Numbered from the stretch's first letter, positions 47,765-58,387 are shown. The stretch is DNA of 64,000 nt from Orientallactaga sibirica (GCA_036365145.1 JAEOAD010000029.1:20197001-20261000), one strand, 5' to 3'. The notes: generated by a model from the letters alone, not told the origin. Program-made: numbers and translations.

Positions 47765-48324
47765 TTCCAGCCTTTTGTTAATGATAAAGGATGGTTATCT
47801 CTGTCTTCAGTAGTGTCTTCATGCTGATCATGGGGGGTGATGAGCGCTTTGCCGGAAAGGCTGGATAATGCAGTTGATGGGTCTCCCTTCAGGAGAGGCA
47901 ATGAGGAGGCAGTTCCATGGTAGCTAGAGGCGTCAGAGTGGTGAGATTGATAGAGCACCCTCTGAGCGTTCCAAATTAGCATGCTGTTACAACTTGGTCC
48001 TGAGTGAAACAAAGACTTTTCTTGTACCATCCCTGTATTGATCTGCCTCAGGGCAGTGGCTGGTGACATCTGTTATAGAGAAGGTGAGGGAGGTGGGCTC
48101 CACACAGCCTGGGAGAGGAGAGAAGGAAGAATTAAAGGTCTTGTCAACAGCTAAAACATCAAAATGCCAGGTTCAAGGGAGGGGGGATGAGCACTCAGAG
48201 GCAAGGAATAGAGGGCTTGGGATAAGAGAGAGGAGGCAGAGGGGTATCAGTATATTCAAGAGGAACATTCTGGGATCAGGAGAAGAATAGGAACATAAGA
48301 GAGTTTAAGTTTGAGAGGGTCCAT
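47765..48324 (-). pseudogene. Envelope-gene remnant, mostly deleted
   Basis: At 48256-48324 the minus strand opens MDPLKLKLSYVPILLL, a methionine followed by a hydrophobic run. It overlaps the pol end in another reading, as envelope starts do in gammaretrovirus-like elements. Only about 0.5 kb remains before the LTR, against well over 1.5 kb for a complete envelope. No surface or transmembrane motif was recognised in the 47710-48069 frame. The signal-peptide identification is tentative. Confidence 0.35.
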
Positions 48325-49150
48325 TGGGGTGGAGATGTACTTATCCCTGGATGAGGTAGGGTAGGATGGAGGTGACTTGAGTCTCTTTAGCTGTGGTAGG
48401 TGGATCCAACTGGGGATGTCCTGAAGCTTTGGGGCCATGGGAATGGTTAGGATCACCAGACGAGGTCCAGAGTAGCTTGAGTTTCTGTGACAAGACTGCT
48501 TAAGGTAGACTTGATCTCCAGATAGTTGTGGCTCCCTCTGATGGTTGGGGAATAAGGTCAGCATGTTCCCGGAGAAGCTTTTGGATAAAAGTAAAAGTTG
48601 GTAAATACCCATGGAGAGGAGTTTTTGGTAGCGGGGGAAGGTTGTTTAACATGAAGGGGTACCCATGCATGAGTTCAAAAGGGCAAAGGAAGGAGGGGGC
48701 CCAAGAAGTAGATCTGATTCTGGCTAAGGCAAGAGGGAGGAGCTGGAGCCAGGATAAGCAAAGTTTAGAAGTTAGTTTAGTCAGGTGAGTTTTGAGAATA
48801 GCATTTGCTCTTTGTACCCTGCCTGAGGACTGAGGCCTAAATGGAATACGAAGTTTCCAATGTATTCCCAGAGCTCAGGATACCTCCCGGGATTCCTTGG
48901 AAATGAAGCCTGGGCCATTGTCTGACTGAATAGTAAGGGGAAGGCCAAAGTGGGGCAGAAGTCTCAAGAATGTTAGAGGCCACCATGTTTGCAGTTTCTC
49001 CTTTCATAGGAAAAGCTTTAATCCATCCTGAAAAAAAAAAAAAAGTATCCATCATAGTAAAAAAGTATTTAGTCTTTTTGTGAGGAGGCATGTGAGTAAA
49101 CTCTATCTGCCAGTCCACCCTGTCAAGTGAGCCCCTGCATTGGCAGGGTT
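48325..49150 (-). pseudogene. pol: Class I retroviral integrase, degraded
   Basis: Integrase inserts the viral DNA into the host chromosome. On the minus strand the catalytic core starts near 49112 with WQIEFTHMPPHKKTKYF. The residue at the first acidic catalytic position reads Glu where this family has Asp. An A run (plus 49031-49044) inflates the stretch between DTF and SGW, and frame is lost afterwards (the NGP-type motif is seen only with frame changes). The C-terminal SH3-like part is legible at about 48340-48540 (GDQVYLKQ, then IPSWIHLPQLKR). The N-terminal zinc-binding HHCC part is missing. Non-functional. Confidence 0.75.
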
Positions 49151-49245
49151 TGAAAGAGGGAAGGGGATGGACTCCACCTTGTGGACAGGACTTGGTGCGG
49201 AGGGAGCAAGCCTGTGTAGGCAAGAGTTGAAGAGTATATCTTTCA

Positions 49246-50464
49246 GCCAGTATGGGGAGAGGGCAGTGAGATGTTGTCCAAAAGTGAATTTCTGTGCCTC
49301 TTGGGCCAGAAGAGCAGCTGCAACAAGAGCGCCTAGGCATGGTTGCCAACCCCAGACAGATGATTTTAGTTGTTTAGAATGGTAAGCTACACAGGGACAA
49401 ATGATGGACTCTGCATTAATTCCCAGTGTCATACCCACTTTTTTTTTGTGGAATAAAGAAGAAAAAGCTACTGAAAGTCTGCAAATGAAAGGGCTGGAGC
49501 TTCCAAGAGGGCATTGTGCTGGCAGAAGAAGGCAGCATTTGTCTCTGACTTAGGGTCTAGCGGTTCATGAGGTTTTCCCTTAGCTTTGTCATAAGGGGGC
49601 TTTTCCAGGAGGGCGAAGTTTGGAATCTACATTCTAAGGAACCCAGCAAAGCCAATCAAAGAGAGGATTTCTTCCTTAGAGATAGGTGGCAAGAGGGAGT
49701 GAATATGTTGTTTGTGGTCTAGGATGAGTCGCTGTGAGATGGGGTTAAGAAGAAAGACCCAGTTACCTAACTTGGATTAAAGAAAGTTGAGTTTTTGAGG
49801 GGGAAGCTTGATATCCCTTAGATCCAAGTAAGTTTAAAAGTTTGTTTGTAGTTTAGATAGAAAAAGAGAGGGTGAGCAGAGCACAAGACCATCTACATAT
49901 TGTGAAAGTGTGCTGGGTGACAGATCTATGACAAAAGGTCAGTGGAGAGAGCTTAACCATGTAAGTGAGGGCCGTCTCTAAAACCCTGGGGAAGGACAGT
50001 CTAGGTGAGTAGAGGGGCAGTATGAATATTGGGGTCCTCCCAGGTGAAGACAAAGAGATAGTAGGAATTGGGATGGAGGGGCATGGAGAAGAAGGCATCT
50101 TTTGAGGTCAACAACTGAAAAATAGTAGTGGAGGAGGGGATGTGAAAGAGAAGAGTATAGGGGTTGGGGACTACTGGATGAATGGGCATAACATCGGCAT
50201 TGACTAGGCACAAGTTTGGACTAAGCAGTAGATCACATCAGGTTTGATAAGAGGCAAGATCAGAGCAGTGCAAGGGGAATGAGTGGGGTGAAGAAAGCTG
50301 GCTTGGAACAATCAAGAAATAATAGGTTTGAGGTCTTGGCAATGTTTAAGAGACATTGGGTATTGAGGATGGCAGGGAAAGGACATGGCGTCTTTGAGTC
50401 TGATGAGGACAGGCATGTGGTGAGAAGCTAGTGTCACTGAGGAAGTGTCCCACACCCTGGGATC
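49246..50464 (-). pseudogene. pol: Class I retroviral reverse transcriptase, degraded
   Basis: The polymerase that copies the RNA genome. Minus-strand landmarks in order: YPMSLKHCQDLKPII (fingers, to 50312), PVVPNPYTLL, then V-D-L-K and K-D-A-F-F in different frames, split at a T run (50100-50103). FTWEDPN follows. The YxDD box at 49888-49899 reads Y-V-D-G, so the second catalytic Asp is lost. Thumb/connection pieces follow (IPNFALLEKPP, ALLEAPALSFADF, VAYHSKQL). No RNase H was recognised, and the connection is followed within about 100 bases by integrase sequence, implying a deletion. Stops are frequent. Confidence 0.8.
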
Positions 50465-50821
50465 AACCTCAGAGACAGGGTGAAGGGAACTTAAATCCTT
50501 TGTAAGGGAAGGGACTGGTGTGAGGTAGAAGATAAAGTGTGAGTGGTAAATCAGAGAGAGAGAGATAGTTTTTGCAGGAGGGGAACAGGACAAGAGGATA
50601 TTATGAAAAGGGAATGGGTGTGAGGAGTGTCCCAGACTACACAGGGTAAGGGGTGGGAGGGGGGTGATACGTGGGGAGTGGGGTAGCCCATCAATACCCA
50701 ACACAGAGATCTGTGAGGGAAAAGTCTTACCAGAGTAGGATGATGGGACTGACCAACTGTCCCCTGCAACAAATGAGACAGGCCTTCCTGCCAGCTGGAC
50801 TGTGACCCTGGACTCCTCCAT
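50465..50821 (-). pseudogene. pro: Class I retroviral protease, degraded
   Basis: The aspartic protease that cleaves Gag-Pol. The minus frame opens with VTVQLAGRPVSF, the strand before the active site. The expected D-T/S-G triplet is not readable at 50753-50770, where the frame reads FVAGDS and appears shortened. SYSGKTFPSQISVLGIDG downstream confirms the family. The frame continues into the fingers of the reverse transcriptase. Upstream, GTGATATGGA is repeated three times (50823-50852), which disturbs the Gag-protease junction. Confidence 0.75.
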
Positions 50822-50869
50822 TGTGATATGGAGTGATATGGACTGTGATATGGAGGTCCCAGGGAACCA

Positions 50870-51442
50870 TCAGTCTTCAGCTGCCAGGCCCAGATGATCA
50901 GTGATTGGCTCTTGTGGGGGACAAGGGGAAGGTGCTGGCCTACCATGCTGAGGCAAAGAAGGACAGTCGACCTTCCAGTGTCCAGCAAGTTCACAGTAGG
51001 GACAAGGCACTGGTGGGAGGTGCAGGTTGTGGCATGTTTTTGCCCAGTGACCCTTGTAGCCACACCTGAAGCAGGGTTCTGATGGTGAGGGTTGCAGCCT
51101 CATTGTGTTCTTTGGAGGAGGCCTCAGGGCTGCAGCCAGGAACTGGAACTGCTGTCTGTCTCTGGCCACCCTCTCAATCTGTTCCTGGTCCTCTATATCA
51201 TTAAAAAGTTTAAATGGCAGGTCAAACAGATACATTGAGGGGTTTGAGGGCCTTTTCCTAGGCGTTCAAGGTTTTTTCCTGATGTCAGGGGCACATTAGG
51301 ACAGGAAGTGAGTACTAAGACCTGTCATGCCCTCTTGAGAAGTGTTTTCAAGGCCAGTTTATTGGGTGAGTGCCTCAGTTAGGTGTCCCATAAACTAAGA
51401 TTTTTATTAGGCCTCTGGGTAAGAGTCCAGAGTTTGTCAAAA
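50870..51442 (-). pseudogene. gag: Class I Gag: capsid end and nucleocapsid with two zinc knuckles
   Basis: Nucleocapsid packages the RNA genome. The minus-strand frame 51235-50870 (121 codons) is uninterrupted and contains two CCHC knuckles of C-x2-C-x4-H-x4-C spacing: CFRCGYKGHWAKTC at 51032-51073 and CPYCELAGHWKVDC at 50963-51004, joined by a proline-containing linker. All eight metal ligands are present. Two knuckles are usual for several class I ERV groups, whereas murine-leukaemia-type gag has one. Upstream, 51236-51442 is capsid with stops. The methionine at 51235 lies inside Gag and is not the original start. Confidence 0.85.
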
Positions 51443-51447
51443 TTGAC

Positions 51448-51804
51448 TGTAGCAGACAGCTTCAGGTTCACTGAGATGAACTTCCAGACCAGGCACAGTT
51501 ATGGAGGAAGGGATATTATTTATTGAAGCTATACAGATCCATGGGAAGTTCCATAATGGCAGGAGATGTGGCCTGCTCTTACAGGACCAGGAAAGAGAGA
51601 GAAAAGCCACTAGCCACACAGCACAGCACACTTCAGGAACTCTGGCTAGGCACACTTTGCATATCTTTACAATGCAATCTCAAACCCACCACCACACCTT
51701 AAGATCTGCCCAGTGACATTGCCTCCAGCCAGGTGGCTGCAGAAGCAAACAACAAACTAATAAAACACTGAATATATTGGGGGCCATCTACTCAAACTAC
51801 CACA
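51448..51804 (-). mobile_element. MaLR solo LTR inserted in gag, perfect 5 bp duplication
   Basis: 357 bp, reverse orientation, ending ...CTCAAACTACCACA, flanked by TTGAC at 51443-51447 and 51805-51809. It is close to the solo LTR at 22430-22809 in sequence (TCAATAAATAATATCCC complement near 51515). It was the last retroviral insertion in this block, as it splits capsid sequence. Confidence 0.92.
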
Positions 51805-52735
51805 TTGACAAACTTATAGGGTGTATTTTCGAGACAAGGCAGGAGGCAAAGAACCATCCTATCACTGGCCACCTGTCCAGGGGAGTTAGTGGGAGCAGAG
51901 TATTCCCAGTCAGGTTCCTTTCTGGGGACAGCAAGCGTCCCCACTGGGAAAGTGTTATCAGTTAAGTGAGCCTCATCAGCATGGGTCTGAGCGGCAACCC
52001 AGACACGTTTTTGTTCATTAGGAGTGAGAGTGGAAGAAAGAACTACAAAGAGATCATGTCAGGTTAGGTCATACATAGGCCTCGGTGAGGTAGGGAAATT
52101 TTTTGGTATAGCGTGTTGGATCAATGGAGAAAGATCCTAGACGTTTCTCAATCTGGGATAAAACAGACATGGAACAAGAAACATGAACACAAACGATTCC
52201 TTCAGTGCCTGTGACCTCACACAAAGGATGCATTTCATTCCTGCGAGAATGAATACATTAGGCAGGAGGGGAAAGAGTAGGAGAGGAGATGGGAGTTGGT
52301 GGTGGCAAAGGGGGGAATGGAGGTGGAACAGGAGACAGATGAAGGGAAGGAGATCAGGCAGGGAATCCGGAGAGGCTTAGGGAGCTGGAGGTGCTAGAGG
52401 AGCTGTTGGGGCTAGATCATTTATGGTGTTCAGGTCAAAAGCAGAGGGTAAGGACGAGTATGGGGGAAGGGTTGCAGTAGAGCACATTTCTGAGACCTTT
52501 GGGTAGAAGGACTTGGTGAGAAGAGCAGAGAGAGAGGGCTGTGCACACCAAGTGAAAAGTACCTGAACATAAGGGTATTTCGAACCACCTGCCTGTACGT
52601 TGGCAAAAGTTTTCTAAATCAGTGAGAATTTGGAAATCAAACGTACCACTTTCAGGCCATTTGGATCCATTATCCAGCTTATATTGTGGCCAGGCAGTGT
52701 TGTAGAGAAACAGTCATAATAGAACTTGGTTTAGC
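51805..52735 (-). pseudogene. gag: Class I Gag: matrix, proline-rich and capsid start
   Basis: Minus strand, from high to low coordinate. Matrix block at 52560-52695 (QYKLDNGSKWPESGTFDFQI). Pyrimidine-rich DNA encoding a Pro/Ser/Leu-rich p12-like stretch at 52260-52480. Capsid at about 51815-52230, with MSVLSQIEKRLGSFSIDP and VWVAAQTHADEAHLTDNTFP legible between stops. Order matches gammaretrovirus-like Gag. The first part of matrix, the leader and the primer binding site are gone, ending at a break near 52740 where LTR sequence starts. Capsid continues beyond the inserted solo LTR at 51442. Confidence 0.75.
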
Positions 52736-52750
52736 CCAAAGAGTTTAGCC

Positions 52751-53000
52751 CTTTAGGGGAGATTATTACATTAACCATTTAAAATAGCTTGGTAGGGTAT
52801 GACAACAGAACAGTGACCATGTGACTGGTGAGATAAGGGGGCAGGAAACCATGACCTGGGGCATTGTTGGGCAATGGGGGGGGGGATAATGACTGGGTGG
52901 TTTCTTGAAGAATGTGGATAATCAATCCACTTTCCTATGCCTCTGTCACCATTCTGCTGACCATGGTGACTCCATCTTGGGAGCCCTTCCCAAGTTAACA
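52751..53000 (-). mobile_element. Truncated 5' LTR of main class I element
   Basis: On the minus strand it starts TGTTAACTTGGGAAGG. It shares with the 3' LTR the run CCATTCTGCTGA, GTGGTTTCTTGAAGAATGTGG, GGGGCAGGAAA, ACAGTGACCATGTGACT and CTTTAGGGGAGAT. Similarity stops near 52751, so the promoter, R and U5 are missing. Confidence 0.75.
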
Positions 53001-53055
53001 AATACAATTTTACAATGTGAGATGTTTATCAATCTACTGGGCCCCAGGGTCAGAA
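53001..53055 (+). mobile_element. Interior of outer MaLR, right part
   Basis: A 55 bp scrap between the class I LTR end and the MaLR 3' LTR, including CTACTGGGCCCCAGGG. Its origin is inferred from position. Confidence 0.5.
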
Positions 53056-53431
53056 TGCATTAGTTTGAATGCATGTACCCTAGTAGACACAGAAGTTTTA
53101 TTCAAACTTGTCACTTAGATCTCCAGCCACCTGACTGGAAGAGGTGTCACTGTTTGTGGATCCTAGGGTCCAGCTCTAAGGTATGGGGGCAGATTTGGAA
53201 TTTCCAGCTAAAGATATGCCACATGCTTTTGCTTTGCCTGGGGTTCCTGAAGTTTGCTTGCTCAGTTTTGGTGGTGCCTTTTCACTCAGTGTTGGCCTGT
53301 GAAAGGAGACCCAGCTTCTTCTGCCATTGTGGAACTTCCCCTCAGTCTATAAGCTTCAAATAAATTCCCTTCCTCCATAAATATGCCTGTTTGGGAAGTT
53401 CGTCCTCACAACACTGAAGCTATCTACTACA
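53056..53431 (+). mobile_element. 3' LTR of the outer MaLR
   Basis: 376 bp from TGCATTAGTTTGAATG to ATCTACTACA, aligned along its length to 42084-42420. It has an extra GTGTCACTGTTTGTGG...AGGTATGGGG piece missing from the 5' copy. Confidence 0.85.
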
Positions 53432-53436
53432 ATGTC

Positions 53437-54688
53437 TCTTTAATTTTTTTTTCTTTCATGTATGTTGACCTACTGAGTTTAATTAGGGTTGTCTGCATGG
53501 GATCAGTTAGGGAATTAAATATCAGAGCATAGTAGTCCTACCACTGGCTATACCACTGAATAAAATACCTCCTACGCACACAGCTACCATTAACTGCTTA
53601 CAATTCCTCAGGAAGGGATGGGGGCCTCATGCTGTCCTCCATCATCCAAGATGAAATGTTGATGGACCCAGTAATGTATGGGACCTCCTGGAGGTTATGA
53701 CAATTACTGTGAAGTCATGAATGCAGTGGCTACCCTTGGAATATTCCAAATCACTCTTCCCAATTCTCTAGCTCAAAAAGTATTTCCATTTCCTCCTCTG
53801 CATTGCTCTGCAAACCTTAGAGGGGTGATAGACATGTCTTATTTAGCATTGAACATTGTAGAGACTGATTCCCAGCACATTTTAAATAAAATCACTAGTA
53901 ACCAATATTGTAAAATATTGCTAAATCTAAGACTTATATTGGAAACAAAAATATCAATTTCTTATGTTACTGGTGAGTAAAGTTTGAATAAAATTGGAAA
54001 ACATTGTTTTGGGCAGACCCAATTTCCTCATTTATAAAATAAATATGGTCAGTAAGGTATTTGGAAATATAGTTCATCATAAGTCATAAACAGCTCTCCA
54101 CTGAATTTTCCTAATTTGTCCAATGGTTTAGGTCATCATAAACAGTTCATTGCTAACCTGGGTGTGAAGCTCAGCATTGAGAGTCTGTTGACCATGCACA
54201 TAATCTCAGTTTTGAACCAAAGCTCTGGAAAAATAAACAACACTACAAATGAATACAATTTATTTTCAACTAGTCTGAGAAATGCAGAAGTACTCTGCTC
54301 CTCTGGGAGATTTAAATTGTATCTAGAAAGTTATAGACTTTTAAGAATTCTGACAGGAAAGTGTCCTATTTTTATTAATTTTCTGTTTCCCAAAACTACA
54401 TAAGTAAGTGTCACTCTCATTAACATCAACAGAACACACATTAGAAACCATAAATCTGTATACTGAATGTGACAAATCTTCCCCAGGCATTTCTCACTTA
54501 TTGACTGTGCCAAAAAAGGTTATGTGTATTTTTATGAAATACCTGCAATGATTCCCTTGACATGAGTTAAGGACAACTTCCAGTTCTCATAATTAGGCAA
54601 CATATGCCATGAGTAGTACAGAAAGTAAATTTACTTTACTTTCGAAGAAGAAATTTTCTATCAGATACTTCAAAAAAAAGAAAAGGGA
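53437..54688. other. Unique AT-rich DNA
   Basis: No repeat or exon recognised. Frames of 95-100 codons at 53678-53980 and 54116-54403 are not similar to anything I know. Confidence 0.4.
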
Positions 54689-54689
54689 A

Positions 54690-54836
54690 GCCGGGCGTGG
54701 TGGCACACGCCTTTAATCCCAGCACTTGGGAGGCAGAGGTAGAAGGATCACTGTGAGTTCAAGGCCAACCTGAGACTACATAGTGAATTCCAGGTCAGCC
54801 TGGGCCAGAGTGAGACCCTACCTCGAAAAACCAAAA

Positions 54837-54855
<19 letters not shown>
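54690..54855 (+). mobile_element. B1 SINE
   Basis: GCCGGGCGTGGTGGCACACG to GAGACCCTACCTCGAAAAAC with an A tail. AGAAAAGG-like sequence on both sides suggests a target duplication. Confidence 0.95.
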
Positions 54856-54869
<14 letters not shown>

Positions 54870-54990
54870 GGCATAGAGGCATGGCAAATTGGCAAATGGA
54901 TGGAAATGAAAATTGTACCACTTATATGGGGTGAGATCCATATTCTTCACATTGATGCTACTACTTTTATAATTACATACAGTTTAAATA

Positions 54991-55332
54991 ATAAGGTGGC
55001 TTGAATGAGATGTCTCTTATAAACTCGTGTTTTGAATGCTTGGTCCTCAACTCGTGGCAATTTGAGAGGTGGCGCCTTGCTAGAGGAAGTGTGATCCTGA
55101 GGGCAGCCTAGAGATGTTATGCCCAGCTTCCCCTTCCTCAAATTTGGCTGGCTCTCTTAATGTTACCTTTCACCTGCTGTGGCAAGGAGGTGATATCCAG
55201 CCTATGTTCCTGCTGCGCTTTCCCTTGTCATCATAAGGCTTCCCCACAAAACTTTAAGCAAAAATATAAACTTTTCTCTAACCAGCTGCTTTTGTTAGGA
55301 TGTTTTGTACCAGCAATGAGAAGATAACTACA
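54991..55332 (+). mobile_element. MaLR-type LTR
   Basis: AAGGTGGCTTGAATGAGATG, GAATGCTTGGTCCTCAACTC, TGGCGCCTTGCTAGAGGAAG and a right end GAAGATAACTACA follow the rodent MaLR LTR plan. Terminal bases have drifted from TG. Confidence 0.6.
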
Positions 55333-55357
55333 ATAGACAAGATGTATACGAATATAG

Positions 55358-55530
55358 AATGGGCTGGGGAGATTGCTCAATGGTTAAAGGTGCTTGCTTG
55401 TAAAGCCTGTTAACTTGGGTACATTCCTCCCATGTGAAGCCAGACGTAAAATAATGCTTGCATGACACATGTGTACACATACACCACAAATAAATGAATC
55501 AGAAAATTTAATTTAAAAAAGAATATATGA
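55358..55530 (+). mobile_element. tRNA-derived SINE variant
   Basis: GGGCTGGGGAGATTGCTCAA, GTTAAAGGTGCTTGC head with a short divergent body and CACAAATAAATGAATC tail. No CT tract. Confidence 0.7.
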
Positions 55531-56375
55531 TATAATTTCTATTTTGTTGTTCCTGAAAACAATATGGTATTATAATTCCTCCAACCTTCTATAAAGAGAC
55601 TTGACTTGGATATAACTGCATAGAAAGAAAAAAAAAACTCACTTAATCCAAATCATTAAAATTTCTGTTCATAGTTTCCATGTAGGTATTTTGGGTAATT
55701 TCTCACACTATATAAATCATAGATTTTGAATCAGTATACTGTTTACTTTGCAAAACAAAATGTGTTCTGTTTTCTAATTTGTGGAGAACTTTCCCTTAAA
55801 ACCTAAACAAATATTCTCACTGAGTAATGAAACTCCTCATCTTGAATATATGTTAGTCTGATCTCTATTATTGAACCTAAATATTTATGGAAAATATAAA
55901 ACTTTGACTGGAATCAGAAATACAATATATACCAAACCAAAATATTTTAAGTCCACATCCCAACATAAGTAGTTATTTTAAAATATTTTGCAATTATAAG
56001 GAAACATATGCTGTCATCCTTCCTTACCCAACTCCATGGCTTCAATGTCACTAGGCTGGTAATAGTTGCATCTATGCATTTTTCTTTTCATTCCCTAAAT
56101 AATACCACAACATACATTATCATTCACACTGTAGTAAATATAGTAAATAATCTGCAAGTAAACTGCATATATAGAAATATTATATGTTACATACATACTC
56201 TGATATTATATATAGGAAATTAAAACATCCACAGATTTTTATGTCCATATAGATTTCTGGATCCTGTTCCTGAAGGATACAGAGACATGATAACAATTGG
56301 CATATTTGAAGATACATATTTTGAAAATTACATCATTATTTTTAAATAGTACTTACAAAATACAATAAAGAAATA
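55531..56375. other. AT-rich DNA, no feature recognised
   Basis: Nothing recognised. Confidence 0.4.
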
Positions 56376-56377
56376 TT

Positions 56378-56528
56378 GCTGGGTGCGGTGGTACATGTCT
56401 TTAATGCTAGCATTTAGCAGGCAGAGGTAGGAGGACTAGCGTGAGTTTAAGGCCACGCTGAGACTACATAGTGAATTCCAGGTCAGCCTGAGCTACAGTG
56501 AGACCTTACCTTGGGAAAACAAAAGAAG
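56378..56528 (+). mobile_element. B1 SINE
   Basis: GCTGGGTGCGGTGGTACATG, AGGCAGAGGTAGGAGGAC and GACCTTACCTTGGGAAAAC. Confidence 0.9.
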
Positions 56529-57950
56529 AAATAGAACTCCTTTAAGTACGAATCACAAGAAATAGTGAAGTTTTCCACATAATGAGAAATCGACTACCTT
56601 TTATTTTGCAAAGTAGCCCATGTGCTGATCCAACTTCCTGTAATTTGAGTACTGTGGGGAATAGATAAAAAATTCTAGTGTTATAATACCTATAAAAATA
56701 CTAACAGAAATGTCATGGGGAGAATTTAATGCATCATTAAAGATAAAGTTTTCAGGAGATTATAAAATTTATATATATATAATATATATATTTCATGAAG
56801 AACAATGCAAATCCTATGACCCCACAGGCTTTTCTCTCTCCTATGATCTGCTCTTTCTTATCACTATCTAAATCTACTCCTACTAGCCAAAAGGAAACAG
56901 TGCTGCCTATTTGGATTTTTCACCATGCTGTCAGGGTAGAGATTTGAAATTAAAAAAATAGAATTTTTCATAGAAAATAAAAATTGCATAATTATCTATC
57001 ATACCTACTTGTAAGTGAAAGTATATTTCATTCAAAGATTTCCTCTCTACTTTGTGTGTGTTTATATCTATTAACTACATAGTTTTTTAGAGTAATTTCT
57101 ACTGTGTTCAATGCATGTTGGGTATATTGTTTGAGGATATTTATCTCTTGATCGTCAGTTGCACAAGCAATGACTGATAAAAATGAACACCACCTTGGCA
57201 GCTGAGATTAGACACAGAGTCAGGTCACTTTCAACATGGGGATGGTTTTCATCAAAGAGAGGCACAGGGTTGTGGTGTGTCCTGGGAGTGTTTGGATTAG
57301 ACACATGTAGAAAGAAGAGTGTAGTGTTCAGCAGCCAAGGAGAGAGAACGCTGTGACTTCTATCCATCAAGCAATGGGAAACAGGCGTGTCTGACATGAG
57401 TCAGTGTCTTCTGCTTGGACAATTCCTGATACAAGGACAGTGATGCAGCTGCTGCTGCCATAGGGACAAGAATGTTGTCTGCCAGTCAGAAAACTGGAGT
57501 CTACTAGGCCATGATCACTACAAAGACAGAGGAAACTGGCCCACAAGGTCAACCATGTTATTCTTCACAAAACTTCTAGAGGGCATGGTTTTCTCAAATC
57601 TTAAAAAATAGCTTTACTTTTTACTGTGAGCTAAAAAGTTATGACTGATTACTACTTGGAGAGACTTTCTGGAAATGACTTTCATTAATTAGGGAGAAGC
57701 ATTAAGACACAGGGAGAAAGCAATACCATACATAAAACTGAGGTCAAATTCAGCCTGACTTATGTTCTCATTCCATAGCCCTCCACAATGCCAACATTGT
57801 GTAAATATTTGCATTCTTGTTTTGTTTAATACATGATCAGTCTTTGTGTTTTTAACTTGAAATCTAAAGCACATGAAAATAAAGGACTAAGAATTCAAGT
57901 ATCTTTTTCGTATGGATCCACTGTAAAAATAAAGTTTTATTCAAATTGTG
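56529..57950. other. Unique DNA
   Basis: AT-rich except 57120-57560, which has mixed composition and several reverse frames without a recognisable product. Confidence 0.4.
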
Positions 57951-58005
57951 TTGCTTTTTTATTTTTATTTTTTATTTTTATTTCTACAAATTATGAAACT
58001 TTTTG

Positions 58006-58148
58006 TTTGTTTTTTTGGGATAGGGTCTCATGCTAGCCCAGGATGACCTGGAATTTACTATGTAGTCTCAGGGTGGGCTTAAACTTCACAGTGATCCTCT
58101 GCTTCCTGAGTGCTAGGATTAAAGGCATGCACCATCATGCCTGGCTTG
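58006..58148 (-). mobile_element. B1 SINE (reverse)
   Basis: TTTTGGGATAGGGTCTCATG, TATGTAGTCTCAGGGTGGGC and GGCATGCACCATCATGCCTG. It has a short deletion in the second half. Confidence 0.9.
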
Positions 58149-58231
58149 AATTTTTTTTTTTTTTCAAATTAAGTGATGAATTGGATATTACATTTTAAAA
58201 ATAAAGATTCACCATTAAAAATTTTGTTTGA

Positions 58232-58387
58232 CGTCAGGCATGGTGGCACATGCCTTTAATCCCAACACTTGGGAGGCAGAGGTAGAAGGATCACCTCGAG
58301 TACAAGGCCACCCTGAGACTACATAGTGAATTCCAGGCCAGCCTGGCCTAGAGTTAGACCCTACCTCGAAAAACTAAAAACTAAAAA
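58232..58387 (+). mobile_element. B1 SINE
   Basis: GTCAGGCATGGTGGCACATG to CCCTACCTCGAAAAACT. Confidence 0.92.

Larger units (their letters stand above)
42079..53436 (+). mobile_element. MaLR provirus containing nested retroviral insertions
   Basis: ATGTC at 42079-42083 is repeated at 53432-53436. Just inside lie two LTRs of the same subfamily (42084-42420 and 53056-53431), sharing AAGTTTTATTCAAACTT, CTTAGATCTCCAG, GGAATTTCCAGCTAAAGAT, CTTTGCCTG and CTTCAAATAAATTCCCTTCC. MaLR interior follows the 5' LTR (to about 42925) and a short stretch precedes the 3' LTR. The roughly 10 kb between is foreign class I retrovirus on the other strand, so the original element was only a few kb long. Confidence 0.85.

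Noticed and set aside
48837..49438. Long reverse frames considered as host genes
   Set aside because: Their content is retroviral connection and integrase sequence with wrong-frame ends, already described as pol remains.
49978..50211. Reverse frame overlapping the reverse transcriptase
   Set aside because: Mostly a neighbouring frame of the same pol segment. Only the V-D-L-K block is genuine, exposed by the frameshift at 50100-50103.
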